This document shows, piece by piece, positions 1 to 11,900 of a stretch of 64,000 bases of DNA; the stretch's first letter is position 1; every line of letters begins with the position of its first letter. Both the position numbers and the translations under genes were made by a program. Source of the DNA: Rosellinia necatrix (Eukaryota > Ascomycota > Sordariomycetes > Xylariales > Xylariaceae); contig JAGYVD010000001.1 of NCBI GenBank assembly GCA_021209875.1, positions 1,302,001 to 1,366,000 of the forward strand, written 5' to 3'. The notes under the pieces are model-generated. The model was given only the letters and a program-made list of their open reading frames with translations. It was not told where the DNA came from and did not search any database.

Positions 1-2280
1 AGTAATATAATAATAATATATATAATAGTTAGCTGTTATACGTTTTAAGTTTAATTTCTAACTAAAGCTAATAAAGCTTAAAAATCTATAGTCTATAAAT
101 AGATTAATACAATAAACTTTAAGCTTTATATTTTTTTTATTTATATATAATAATTAATTGTTTTTTTTTTACGCATAAAAAAAAAACTACGTATAAGCTA
201 CACTTTTATTTTTATATTTATATAAACTATATTTTTATTTTTATATTATTTATATATAAAAGAGTAAAATATAAAAAAAGCAAAAAACAAATTTATTTAA
301 CCCCCTTTTTTTTTTTTAATTATAATTAAAATATTACGTTTTATATAAGCGTTAAATATAAAAAATATAAACGTTTTTTTAAAAACTAAAGATTTAATAA
401 TATAAGCTAAATAAAACTTTTTAATTATAGCAGCAGCTATTATATAGTTTATTTATATATATTTTTAAATATTAAACTTTTTAGTTTTAAACTAAAAAAG
501 CTTAAAAATAGCTTTTATAATAAATAAATTTAGCTTAAACGTTTATAAAAACGTTTAAAACTGTTATTTAAAATAAAATATTATAAAAAACAGCAGCAGT
601 AATAATATTTTAATATTTTATTATATATAAAAATTTATTAGTAAAAAAAAAAATAAAAACATATAAATAATTATCTGTTTAAAAAAAAAATTATATATAT
701 TAATATATAAAAACTATATTAAAGCCCAGCAGGCCTAAGTTTTTATAAAAAAAGCGGTAAACTTTTATTTAGCTGTTTTTTTTTATATAAATAAAGTTTA
801 TAAACTATAAAACATTTTTTATTAAAAAAAGCATAAAATAAAAACAAAAGCAGGCAGGCAGCATAAAAACAGCAGCAGCAGTAGTAAAAACAGCAGCAAA
901 TATTATTATTATTATTATTATTATTAATGCTGCAGCTTTTAAAAGTTAGCATTTATATTATATAAAAAAAAAGCTACTATATATATATAAAAAAAAAAAA
1001 CAAACAGAACAGCAGAACAGAAAATTAGCTATAAATAAAGCCGTATATATATTTAAGCAGCAGAAGGCACGTTAGCAACTTTAAGCTTAAGCTTAAACAT
1101 TAAACAGCAGCTATATAAAACATATATAAATTAAAAGCTATATATAAACAAAAAACTTTATATAAAAAAACAACTATATATAAACAAATAATTATATATA
1201 TATAAACAATTATATATAAGCAGAAAATAATATATAAATAAAAAACTATAACTAAAAAAAAAACTAATATTAAAACTATAGCAATTAATCATAATTATTT
1301 ATAGCTGTTATATATATATAATTTTATATAAATATATAATATATATATTATATATTTATATATAGCATATATATTTTATATATAAAACAAGCTATATTAT
1401 TACTATTATTTTAATAAGTTATACGCTAATAGAATTTTTATATAAAACTTAAAATAATATTACGCATAATAATTACTTAAATAAAATAATCAAGCATAAT
1501 AAACATTATATAACAAGAAGTTATATTCTGTTTTATATATAAACAGTACATGCATCGCACATACAAAGCCCATTCAACATATAATATAATAAAAAATTTA
1601 TTAAAAAATATTAAAACTAGCACAGCTTATAACTAAAAATAAAAGCTAGCTTAAAAAAAAAAAAGCGCTTTTATAAAAGCATGTAATAAAATTGCTAAAG
1701 TTAGCAAAAGCTTAAAATTTAACGCGGCACTTTAATACGCGCCGACAAAAGAGTTGCTTATATAAGCGCTGTAGCTTTACCTATAGCGTAACAAAGCTAC
1801 GCACTTTACTATTTAAAACTAGCCCTAATAAGTAGGCCCTGGCCCACGCACCTAGCTAGATCTACAAGTTAAATCAAAATAATTAGATCTTTATCTTTTA
1901 TAATACACTTTTTAACCCCCCTATAGTGCACCTCTTAAAAAATTAAAATTAAAAAAGCTAAAAATAAATTTATTTAATTTATATAGTTTTTATATATAAT
2001 AGTTTTATAAATAATTAATTTAAATTTAAAGCTTGTTTATTTTTCTAATTTTTTTTAAGCGTAAAAAAATTATTAAAATTTTTAATATTAAGTATTTTAA
2101 TATACTATTTTTTAACTAATAAAAAACTATACTTTAAAAAATCTAAAAAAAAAAATTAAATTCACAACTTTAAAGATTTTATTAATAAAAATCTAAATAT
2201 AATTTTTCTTTTTTATTTTAACATAAATATTTATAGAAATTTAACCGTTAAAAAGGTGAGTTTAGGTGATTTTAGGTGTA
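1..2280. repeat. AT-rich, RIP-like gene-free block
   Basis: The sequence is overwhelmingly A and T, dominated by TA-rich words and homopolymer A/T runs, with very few C or G outside short GCAGCA or AGCTTA words. No credible ORF is present; the single longer reading frame near 743-952 is a translation of an ATT trinucleotide run (about 899-927). Composition changes to normal within a few hundred bases after position 2260. In filamentous ascomycetes such blocks are usually old transposons or other repeats destroyed by RIP, which turns C:G into T:A in duplicated DNA. The RIP origin is inferred from composition; no parent element can be recognised. Confidence 0.75.
25..25. other. Left window edge inside the AT-rich block
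   Basis: The AT-rich block has no visible left boundary and so continues past the window; its full length is unknown. Confidence 0.6.
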
Positions 2281-2509
2281 AAAACGGAATCTGATCGTCA
2301 ATTAATTTTACCCACTGTACCTAGTCACACATGAGAATAGGTATGAAGAGGGCCAATTCTTAGCTCCTATCCGCACCATAATGGGCTTGCACACAACCAA
2401 CAGCTTATCCAAGATGCTTCGGTTAAGGGCAAATCAACCCCTCAACGGCCCTCAAGGTGTTTTCGGCCAGACACAAGATACTCCCGTTCCCTCCCAATAT
2501 CTAATTAAT

Positions 2510-2884
2510 TCATAACGCCCCTGCTATTGTTGTAGTTGCTGTTGCTGCTACTGTCGCTCTAGGGGAATCTACAAGCTCGCCCACCACCATCCGTACGACC
2601 GGCGTGTACGCTCGGATACAATTGTCGGGAAATATCCCAGTCGTTGTTCTAGCCGATATAGAAGCCGCGAAAGCGCAACCAGTGCTATAACCTGACGGAT
2701 AGATACCAGGCGAGTAGTAATAACCTTCGAATTGGTCGAACCTAGTTAGTAGGCATGCTGATGAACCCGCAGAGCCGGCGCCATACTCCAGCCATCCGTT
2801 GCTAGGTAAGTGCCCAATGAAAGTAGAAGTGCAATCAGGTCCGTTAGGAGTGAAATTTGTAGTGAGTAGCTCTATATTCGTCAT
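2510..2884 (-). pseudogene. Decayed or truncated fungal Cys/Gly-rich protein (LTTxFTP...SPGIxPSGY type)
   Basis: A 124-residue frame starts with MTNIELLTTNFTP and carries a YYYSPGIYPSGYSTGC segment (about residues 55-70). This resembles a common family of filamentous-fungal proteins that begin with an LTT-x-FTPP-x-C stretch and contain SPGICPSGYT-x-AC, usually followed by a CCP motif and often a membrane segment. Here the Cys in the GICPSGY position is Tyr, a change one G-to-A transition can give, and the CCP motif and any membrane segment are absent. The copy lies beside the AT-rich block, which fits decay by spill-over mutation. Family memory is approximate; it could also be a short functional paralogue. 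Confidence 0.35.
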
Positions 2885-4939
2885 TGCGTTGCTGTTCTAC
2901 GTCGTTAGGGGGGGGTAAATAGAAGATAATTGGACCACAAATCATACCCTCAGGGATGATAGCTAAGTCAATTGGGAAGAAGGGGGGGAAGGGGGGGGGG
3001 TGGAATTGCTGTATTGATGGCTACTAAGCAATAGATGAGGAGAAAATAGGTCAATATAATACGATTCATGGGAAATATCTAATCCGGAGTCGGGTTTATA
3101 GAACGAACCTCTCAGATATTCTGGCTACTTACCGGAAATTACTATCGAGTTATCAAGGAGCAGCCAAATAAGCCATTCAGCCCAGTTTTGGGCGTGGCTA
3201 TATACAAGTTTTCTATGCAATATAATACCTGCAGGCGATCAACTTGACAGCCTACTTTTGACATCTGGCTCCGGTTGTGCGGTAGCATCGTATTATGAGC
3301 CTTAAGACGAATCCTAATGGATTTTTGCCACAAGCCACCAACATATCGTACAAGGTTATTCCTGGCAACTCACGGCCAGGCTTTCTAGCCCTGCTATTAT
3401 CCTGCGATGGCAGGTAAGGCTCAGTTGACACCAGGAACTTGATAATTACCGAAATCCTAAGTTGACTACGAAAACGTGGCACAATATAGGGCTGCTGTGT
3501 TGGATTATGAGGTTATGGATGATTAAGTAAAGGTACTGTATTGGATAAAGTATTAAGGAACAAGTCTAAATACAGAGTAGTTAAGTAATACCTCGGCGAT
3601 ATATGGTAGATGTGTGCAAGGGGGAAGTAATTACCAAGCCCCTTGATGAAGTGGGGGGTATTGTGACTGGGGCAATAGGGAAGTGGCTACTAAGGGACCA
3701 AACCGGTCCCAGTAGCATAAAAAGGGGGGTGTAACATTTCCATGTAATTACATTTTGAAGCTTCACTCTACAGACTGTTTTTTTGGACCAATATTCTCGA
3801 TGAATTACTCGAATTTATTTCTATTTCTTTATACCTCATTAATCATCTCATTCCCCATGTGCGCGAATGAATTACCTTACAATTAGAAGTGTAAGACGAC
3901 TTATCTCCAACGAAGCTACTATTATTATCCCTTCTAAATACAGGTGGTTCACTTCACTGACTTTTTACTTGCCTGCCATTTTCAACATGCAGCAGCGCTA
4001 TACACCAACACCACCGTTGCCAGAAACCATACAATTATCAGGACAATATCAAGTCAAGCACCTGGCCAGCTGCGGCCACTTCCGCATTATCACACAAGAA
4101 TAGGCGCCACGTTGGTGCTGAAGATGAGTGCAGAACCTAAGGAAGAAGGCAATGGGACTGCTGCAGAAATTACAGGGAGGGGTGGCAATAACATGTCATT
4201 CGTCGACATATTTTTAGCACCATATAGGCTAATATTGTAAAAGGTCATTACCGCCATCAACGACAACCTATCTTTAGATTTATTTTCGAAATTCAGATTA
4301 TGCCGACGACGTCTACAGTGATAGTGGGCACATCTACGATAATAGCGTGCACGTCTATAGCTTATGATTAGCTTTAATTATTATTAACAGAAGAAGTATA
4401 GGTATTATTTACAACAAATGCACAGTCGTAACCTTTTATAACTGGCTACGTAGCCCAGGGAAATCGCCAGCCTTAGCTACCTAAATTATCTCAAGCCTTG
4501 TGCTGGGACCCCTCTCGCCGCCCCCGCCCCCGCCCCCGCTCCCCCGTCCTCGGTCGTGTTCACTTCTATGATTTTTATATTAAGTTGATTTAAATTATCT
4601 TAAAAATGTCAGCTACAGCTATAATTCGTAAACTCCTTGTTGATTATTTGAGAGGTAGTTAAGTATGTTAGGTAACTGCCAGATGGGTGTATAGTTCCTA
4701 GCAATGAGCTTGAACTAGGATTAAGCGATCCTTTTGTCGGTTATGGTCGAAATGACCTACCCCCCTAGTCTATGCTGTCACAGACGTACTTCGTACTTTA
4801 GGCGCTGGGGGCGGGAGGATCGATAATCGGGGGCCTTTCTTTTCCTCATGAAGGCAGGCGGAGGTCAACGCAAACAACACTTCCCAGTCCATACCCTCTG
4901 TTCAATCCTTTTCAAACCTCAATTAGAATCAGTCTCATT
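2885..4939. other. Intergenic, no supported gene
   Basis: Several 60-100 codon frames lie on both strands, but none shows a recognisable domain, signal peptide or splice-linked extension. A CCCCCG-type tract occurs at about 4514-4548. The interval looks like mixed-composition DNA between the RIP-like block and the DUF3405 gene. About 60 bases before that gene a pyrimidine-rich stretch is seen, as is common in fungal promoters. Confidence 0.5.
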
Positions 4940-6642
4940 ATGTATCGTTCATCTAGACTACGGCACACTACGTGGATAGCAGTTATCTGTTTCCTGATAT
5001 CTGTTTCACTTACATGCCGCTATTTCGCTAATTCACGATCCACTCAAGCAAACACCCTTGCCAAAACATCATCCATAGCGTGTAGTATTTGGCCCAAATT
5101 GTCTGGGCCGAGGCTACATATACCGACATATGACAACTATAGCATTAACATACCGCAAGTTGGAGATACAAACATCCTAGGAAATCCAGGGATTTACCTT
5201 CGAGTCGACACTCGGCTAGATGAATACCGATCTTCACCTAATCGAAACTTGTCTGAGGTGAGATGGGGTATGTATGGTCGAGAAATATTGATTTAGGAGT
5301 TGTTGAATACTCTAACATGTATACTAGGCCGATTACAAAAGCGATGCGCCTCCGGGCGAGAAAAACCGTTGCCTTACGAAGACATTACGCATCGACAGTG
5401 GCGCTTACTTCCCGGTTTGGAGAACACGGGAGAGCACAAACCCCAAAAAGGATCAGGGACGGTAGCCATTGTGTTGAGAACATGGGACAATTACGAGTAT
5501 ACTGAAAGCCGATTGGCATGGCTCCGTGCTTTCATCGCAGAGGCTTCTCTGCAGCGCCACGAGACTTTCCGGGTTTTCTTCTTAGTCAATATCAAGAACG
5601 CGGATGCCCGGCTGGGAGATGATCTCGTGTATGACGAGATGATGCGCGAATTTGTGCCGAGCGAGTTCCGCGATATGTCGTTTTTATTCAACGAGAGAAC
5701 GCTAGAAGCATGGTATCCCAAAGTGCCGGAACATGGGTCAGTAACCCGACGACTGAGACAAAGGAGAGCAAACTAACCAGCACTTCCCACAGAGCGCAAG
5801 ATCAAATGTATCAAGCTCTCCAGATATTCTCCCATAAGTTTCCGCAGTATGAATATATCTGGCAACTAGAAATGGATCTACGCTTTACCGGTCACGTCCA
5901 CGACACCCTACAATCAGCCACGACGTTTGCCAGGACACAGAGCCGCCACAACCTTTGGGAGCGCAACGGGCGCTTCTACCTCCCCGGTCTTCACAACGGC
6001 TCCTACGAGAACTTTGTCCACGACGTCGATTCCGAAATTGGCGAGACCGGTATTTGGGGCCCAGTGTTCACCACCGGCTTTAAACCCCGGGGACCGCGGC
6101 CACCGCCCCGGTCCCAAATAAACTGGGGCGTTGGCGAAGAGGCGGACCTGATCAATTTCATGCCCATGATCGACCCCAGAGGGACGGATTGGACATATGA
6201 GAACGATATCCATGGTTTCGCTGAGGGGGCGACAACACCGCGGCGCTTCGCGATCATCGGCGTCACGAGGTCGTCGCGGCGCCTCTTGCAACTCGTCAGT
6301 GAGGCACAGCGACAGCAGGGGCAATGGCTTGTGAGCGAGGCTACCTTGGAGACATTCTCGCTTCTCCATGGGCTCAAGGCCGTGACGGTGCCGCATCCCA
6401 TCGCCTTCGGTAACGAGATGGTTGCCGAAGACCTAGATGCGAGTATCAATAAGGGACCACCTACCAACAGGGCGGGGGGCAAATCACCCCCTCTGTTATA
6501 TACGAGCAATGGATGGGTTGATGGGCCCTGGTGGGAATCGAGCTACTGGTTTACTGGGGGCGGTGCTCAGCGTGTTTGGGACGCCTACGTTAGGGGTGAG
6601 AAGTTGCCGCCTATGTTGCTCCACCCTGTCAAGGAAAAATGA
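4940..6642 (+). CDS. DUF3405 family protein (three exons)
   Basis: Proposed exons are 4940-5267, 5328-5736 and 5793-6642, giving 528 residues. Intron 1 (60 bp) has a GTATGT donor, a CTAAC branch-like word and a CTAG acceptor; it removes an in-frame TAG and joins the text ...VRWG to RLQKRC, matching the family's conserved W-G-x-LQ-x-x-C segment. Intron 2 (56 bp, CTAAC branch) joins EAWYPKVPEHG to AQDQMYQ. The N-terminus has a single hydrophobic segment (about residues 11-27) after basic residues, so a type II membrane protein or signal anchor is likely. Exon 3 contains long family-typical stretches such as YIWQLEMDLRFTGH, WGVGEEADLI and PMLLHPVKE at the C-terminus. The family is widespread in filamentous fungi; its biochemical role is not known to me, although the layout recalls Golgi glycosyltransferases (inference). 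Confidence 0.9.
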
Positions 6643-7655
6643 ATCGCCATGTAGGTCATTAGTGTATCACTAAAGAGTATCGTAGGTCCGGACTTCATTA
6701 TTATTTTCCTATTGTAAGATATCTGTATGTCATAGATCTCAAATGCATGTGGTTTACTCTGCATCTCTGGGCATATACTAGACTAGACATCCAGAGACCT
6801 TCAGTTTATATTTGTACCCTCATTCCACGCCTTGGAACACACACTGTTACTTACCTTTGATACACTAACTTTGGTGTTGAACTTCGGTTGGATGATGCCT
6901 TACTTAAGGTTTGAAGTCAAAAGAAATGCCTAGCTATAAGTGGGCTGGAATGCCAAGCGTAACAAGGTTTATATTCAAACATGGTGATGCTGAAAGACTT
7001 TTTTCCTTAGGCGGTTGCTGCACCAATTCCTCTTGGCGACGCCCTCACTCGAGATGATCAATTCAAAATAGAGGCGGTTTAATATTGTAGACGACCAGTC
7101 CCCGGCGCACCCCATGAATTCACTCGTGTATAATGCCAGGCGGCCGTAATCAATGCCCAGAAATAGCTTTCCCGGGTAGGATCCCCGCCCCCTATCATTG
7201 ACGCTCCAACGGCCCTCCTCCTCTTGCTTATGATGCTAGGCAAGGGACCCTGCGCTTCTATCAATGCGAAACTATTTTCGCCATGTAAATTTAAGACTTG
7301 TGTCGACACTGCAGGTAGATAAGCTACCATTTTTATTCTCTCGAAAGGAAATATTGTTTGATTCGATAATAGGCACGCCAGAAATTTTCACAGAGAACCG
7401 ACATGTTCATTAACCGGTCATCAATCATTAAATTTCATACGCTATGCTATGTATCACGCTTTCTCATAAGGGTATCCAGTATCAGTACGTGCACATATTG
7501 ACCGTTGTCATATCCAAAAATCCTATCCCTTAATGTAGGTAGGCTTTTTGGGAATTACCCAATAGCGCTAACCGTATCATTTCACCTAGTCCGAACCACC
7601 TCGACTATGTCCATACGCTCTCTGTGGCGAGATTGACAGTACAGCAATCCCTGGT
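6643..7655. other. Intergenic between two convergent genes
   Basis: The DUF3405 gene ends on the plus strand and the DUF1996 gene ends on the minus strand, so this holds both 3' regions. Only one 83-codon frame without recognisable features lies here. I see no repeat or RNA gene. Confidence 0.5.
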
Positions 7656-8906
7656 TTAGTAATCGCTGGGGAAGACTCGGCTGCTGAGCTTGGCGTGAGG
7701 AGTGTCGCCAGTGGGGATCTTGTTGTTGGGCAGCGCAGAGAGGGGGCCGTTCAGGCCAACTTCCTCAGCAGGCGCGGGGATCTCGGGTGTCTGATTCGAG
7801 GCGTGGCCGGGCGAGCCATCAGAGCCGACATTAAGGGAGCAGGTAGGGGAGTTGACACCCTGGGCATCCGTGCAGGTGCGGTGGGCGTTCCCAAGTCTGG
7901 TGAGGTCCTTCCATCCATTGATGAAGTCTCCGTGGAAACCGTAGCCTAATTTTTTTGACGAAGACAGTTAGGAATTTTGTCACTAGTGTTATTGTTTGGA
8001 AGGTTGGTTGTTGGACGGGCTTACCGGTCTTGTCACCTTGGGCGAAGGTGAAGTTCCTGTCGGTGTACTTCTTCGTGTCGAAGTGAAACTCGAAGAACAG
8101 CTGCATGATGGCGTGGGGGTGTGACTGGGGGCAGACGCCACCGTTGAAGTCGCCGTGCTCGGGGAATGCCATCTAATTATCAAGTTAGATTATATGGGAT
8201 AGACCTGAGGGGGTGTGACTAACATGGCTCTTGTGGTTGGCGGAGTCAAGGTTGACGCCATCCCAGCAAGGGGGGAAGGTAACCTGCGAACGGATCGTGT
8301 CACACAGGCGAATAGGGAGACTGTTTGTCTCCTCGTCTACCGCGCCAAGGCAGTGGTGGTTAACCGCACGCTGGGTGATATCGTTTTTGTTGAAAGTGCG
8401 GAGATCCTTGTTGCCCGAGATCATTCTCAAACCCGCAGGTGGCGCAGCCGCGAAGTTGGTCTGGATGCTTGGGCAGGTGGTACGGCCAGCCTGGTAATCA
8501 CAAGCGCGGTTTTGGTAATAAACGGCCTATATAAGATGAGCAAGACTGGAATATGGTACGCAGAAATAAGAACACGGCGACATACGGTTCCCTTATGCGT
8601 AACAAGCTCATATCTTCCATCGCTGTTGATATGATACAGCTGGGGAGACCAATAGATAGAGTTGTCAAGGACCTTGTCACAGGTAGTCGCCCTGGAGTTG
8701 ATGGCGTTCTGGTTTGTAGTACTTGGCCCAAATGCAGTGCCGCCAACCACGGCGTGGACGTGGTCAGAAGTGGGATTACCGAAGCTGAGAACAGGATCGA
8801 CACGTCGGGTCGTTAGGGGGTTGCAGTTCACGGTGAAAGTATCACCGATGGCAGAAACGGAGGCGGACAGCACCGCGGCCGCGAGGAGAGCTTTGGAGGT
8901 AGACAT
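7656..8906 (-). CDS. Secreted DUF1996 domain protein (four exons)
   Basis: On the minus strand the exons are 8906-8586, 8526-8224, 8172-8025 and 7945-7656, giving 353 residues. Introns are 59, 51 and 79 bp with GTATGT, GTTAGT and GTAAGC donors and TAG acceptors; the first two are phase 0 and the third phase 1. Residues 1-20 form a signal peptide (Lys, then an Ala/Ser/Val core ending in VSA). The mature part has the family hallmarks: an early N-C-N motif with R-x-DP (RRVDPVLSFG), SDHVHAVVGG, W-x-P-LY, a Met-Ile-Ser-Gly-Asn-Lys stretch, CWDGVNLDSANHKSH, and YGFHGDFINGW after the last intron. DUF1996 proteins are extracellular and often found in secretomes of saprotrophs and plant-associated fungi; the function is not established. 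No WSC domain is visible, so this is the short form. The join of each exon restores a conserved segment, which makes the model firm. Confidence 0.93.
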
Positions 8907-11900
8907 ACTGTCAACTTAGCAAACTACCGTAGTAATAGGGCAAGGTCTGTCGGATGGCCGGGCAGGGATAAGTAGTGATATGATCTTGTAGGACGACACA
9001 GATGAGAGCAAAAAAAAAAATCATCACGAAGGTGCGAGGTTGGTTCTATTTATCTTCGGGTGAGTGCACGTAAGGCTAGTCCGTGAACAAATGCGTATAT
9101 AACATCCAAGCAATACCCAAGCATCGATGGCTATAGTAACTATCACCCTACATATTTTCGGAATATTCTAAACGAATTCGGGAAGGAAACATTATCCTCT
9201 TAGACTGCAAAGGCGCTGTAAAGGACCCTCTCACCATACTAGTAGGCGGCTCTAGCCTTGTCTAGTAAGCGGACATAACGGTGCAGGTGAAGCGCCGACG
9301 CTTGTGTCTATTTTGCCGTGCAGTCTACAGGCATAAACTTAATACATACGGAGTTATCTCTTCTACAATGTACGGCAGGTCCCGAGCCTTAGCGACTCTT
9401 TTGCTTCCTCCGACCCGACGACCGGAGATTCCGGGGTTGTATATTGGGATCAGCCGCTGCTGGGTTTACAATTATACACACAAAATGATATATGCTTCAT
9501 GCTATGCTTTAGCAAAATAAAAAAATAACTGCGCAAGTATACAATTAATTTTTTTTTTTTTTGTATCATAAAAACAATGCACATCATGTTCAGTATACCT
9601 GCAGTCATGGCAACAAGCAGTTGCAGAAGGGGTGCTCTGTGTCCGAATTGTTCACCAAATGATCAGGGTGCTTGGCAAAGCGCCAGGCAACCTATTAGCC
9701 TAACTTAGATGGTAGTTGGGGATTAGTTTTGTTTGAGGACGGGGCCGTTGATCTGGCCCCGGACGCCTTACGGCTCTGGCCAAGCACCCCGCCAGCAAGC
9801 CGGGGGCAGCTCGGCCTCATCTGAAGGCTTGGCGAATTCGATGGCCAAAGACGGAATCCGCACCACTCTCATTGGGCCGCTCCGAAACCACCACGTTGAA
9901 GTGGGCAAGGGCATAATCCCCTTTTACACAGTCACCTTCCCTGCCGGGTACGGTCAGCTAAGGAAAACCCACGACGATCATCAGGCCCATGTCCGTTCCC
10001 ACTCTTCAGAGTCACTTCCTCGATTCGCGATGCACTTATGTAACGCCATCTGACTAGCAATTTCTAATAACTAACCCGAACACATACCAGACCATAAACC
10101 AGACCACAAACCAGACCACAAACCAGGACTTGTCACTAGCGATATTTGCGGGGAGATGGGGCGAATCTGGGGTTTAGCTCTCGTGGTCCTCCACATACAT
10201 ACATAATACATACATACTTAACGTCTGTAGACTACTACAAATGGGTTCCAAACGTCCAACCCGTCTGGGGGGGAGGGCGAAATTGTGGGTTTTGTGAACA
10301 AAACCTTACTGCTCATCTCCCGCATAACACGATATACAATGCATACATACTTACTAAGTAGCTAGGGTCGAACTAGGGTCTCCCCCAGACAGACCGCATG
10401 GCTTTCCCACCGATCTTTGGGACCTGAACCGACACCCGAGAATAGCATGAGAAATGAATGTTGTTCCGCTGTGCTCTCGTCACGCTCATAAACGGCCCGA
10501 GCAGCATAATGTCAACTAGGCAGGGCTAGTGATCCCGAATAATCTTAATCTGTGTTGAAACACCACTCCTCCTCAAGCAACGCTAGGGTTAGGGTCTAGA
10601 TGACCGCTTTTCCAACGCTGCAAGTACATCCGAAGATGATGGGCAAAATGCCATGTGTGCCTCGCGGGCTGTTACAAAGCGCGCTAAGGTAGCCCGCTTA
10701 CGAGTACGGTATTTCACATTCCCGTTGTCAACGATATCTCGAGACCGGAGCGGGTGTCATATTGTATACATTCTCGTTAATTTATGACAACTGGCATTGT
10801 ACTCCATCTCGTGTGGCAGACATCATCATCGCTGTTGACCCAATCCAAGGTGCTAGGCGCCCGCCTCGGCTTAATCGCAACTCGCCGGATACGACCAGCA
10901 CGCTTCTTCTTTCCCGCCTTCTCTCCATCTCAAACCTACCAAACACGCCAACGAAGCGAGCTCCCCTTCCCATGTGTGTTGCCAAGACTACCCACCGGAC
11001 AATTAGTAGGGCTTCGTATCCTTCGTATGCATTCTCAATGGCACAGCACTCCGCAAACTATGTTGTCATGAGTCGAATCGTATCCACGCGTACGCCAGTC
11101 GGCATGAGCTAGGGCGGTTTGATATCATGGCCCAACACCAGCATCACGTTGCAAACCCCTGGTCACGACGCGCTATATGGCCTCTATACCGAGACTACGA
11201 CTAGATACATTCCGGCTAGCACATGACTATGTGCCACTGGCTAGGACATGATTATTGCCGGGCTTGCGATGCGGGGCCGAATATGTAACTGTATTTCGCC
11301 GATCACATGCATTAGTGCTTTAGGTCCTGGTGTGCATCGGTAGCCGGAGCGTAGACATCTCAAGTTGTCTTTGTGACGCTTTAATTAAGAACGGGCCAAT
11401 GGAACAAGCTGGTTTCCACGAATACCAAATCAACCAGCTTTCGGCCGCGGGATAATAGCAAGCACGCGGGTTTGTTCTACTAGGCGCACAATACCGAGGG
11501 GAAAACAAACCTAGCAAATTATCTTGGACTATGGGCACAAGATCATCTGCATTTTCATTTAAACTTTAGAATAACAGCTGCTGGAGAGTGCCTTGTCCTT
11601 GGGCGAGAGAACATTAACTATATGGGTAGCGATATAGGTTACATACGAATTTCAAACGTGGGTTCCATACTCCCAAACACCAAAGTCTTCTTGCCGATCA
11701 CATTGCCTTTTTCTAACGGCACAACTATACGGTACGACAGTTTTGTCCCTAGACGCTGTATTACTCGAATTGTACCGTGGTTCTGGCTTACTAAATAATA
11801 TTTTCTCAGCTTTTTTATTGCAATATTCGCTGTTCGAGTTGTTGGTCATTATTGATGTTCATTAGTACTACTGCTCGCTGCTAGTCACTGCTCACTGCCA

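Noticed and set aside
743..952. 69-codon minus-strand frame in the AT-rich block
   Set aside because: It translates an ATT trinucleotide run and poly-purine DNA into Asn, Cys and Phe runs; no coding character.
5258..5296. 39-bp intron with GTGAGA donor and TTTAG acceptor in the DUF3405 gene
   Set aside because: It keeps frame but is too short for a fungal intron and inserts residues that break the conserved W-G-x-LQ segment; the GTATGT...CTAG pair fits better.
10360..10440. tRNA-like text with GTTCGACCC on the minus strand
   Set aside because: The B box is imperfect, no A box at proper distance and no stems could be closed; probably chance.
10578..10592. Telomere-like TTAGGG word pair
   Set aside because: Only one and a half units, inside unique DNA; not an interstitial telomere array.
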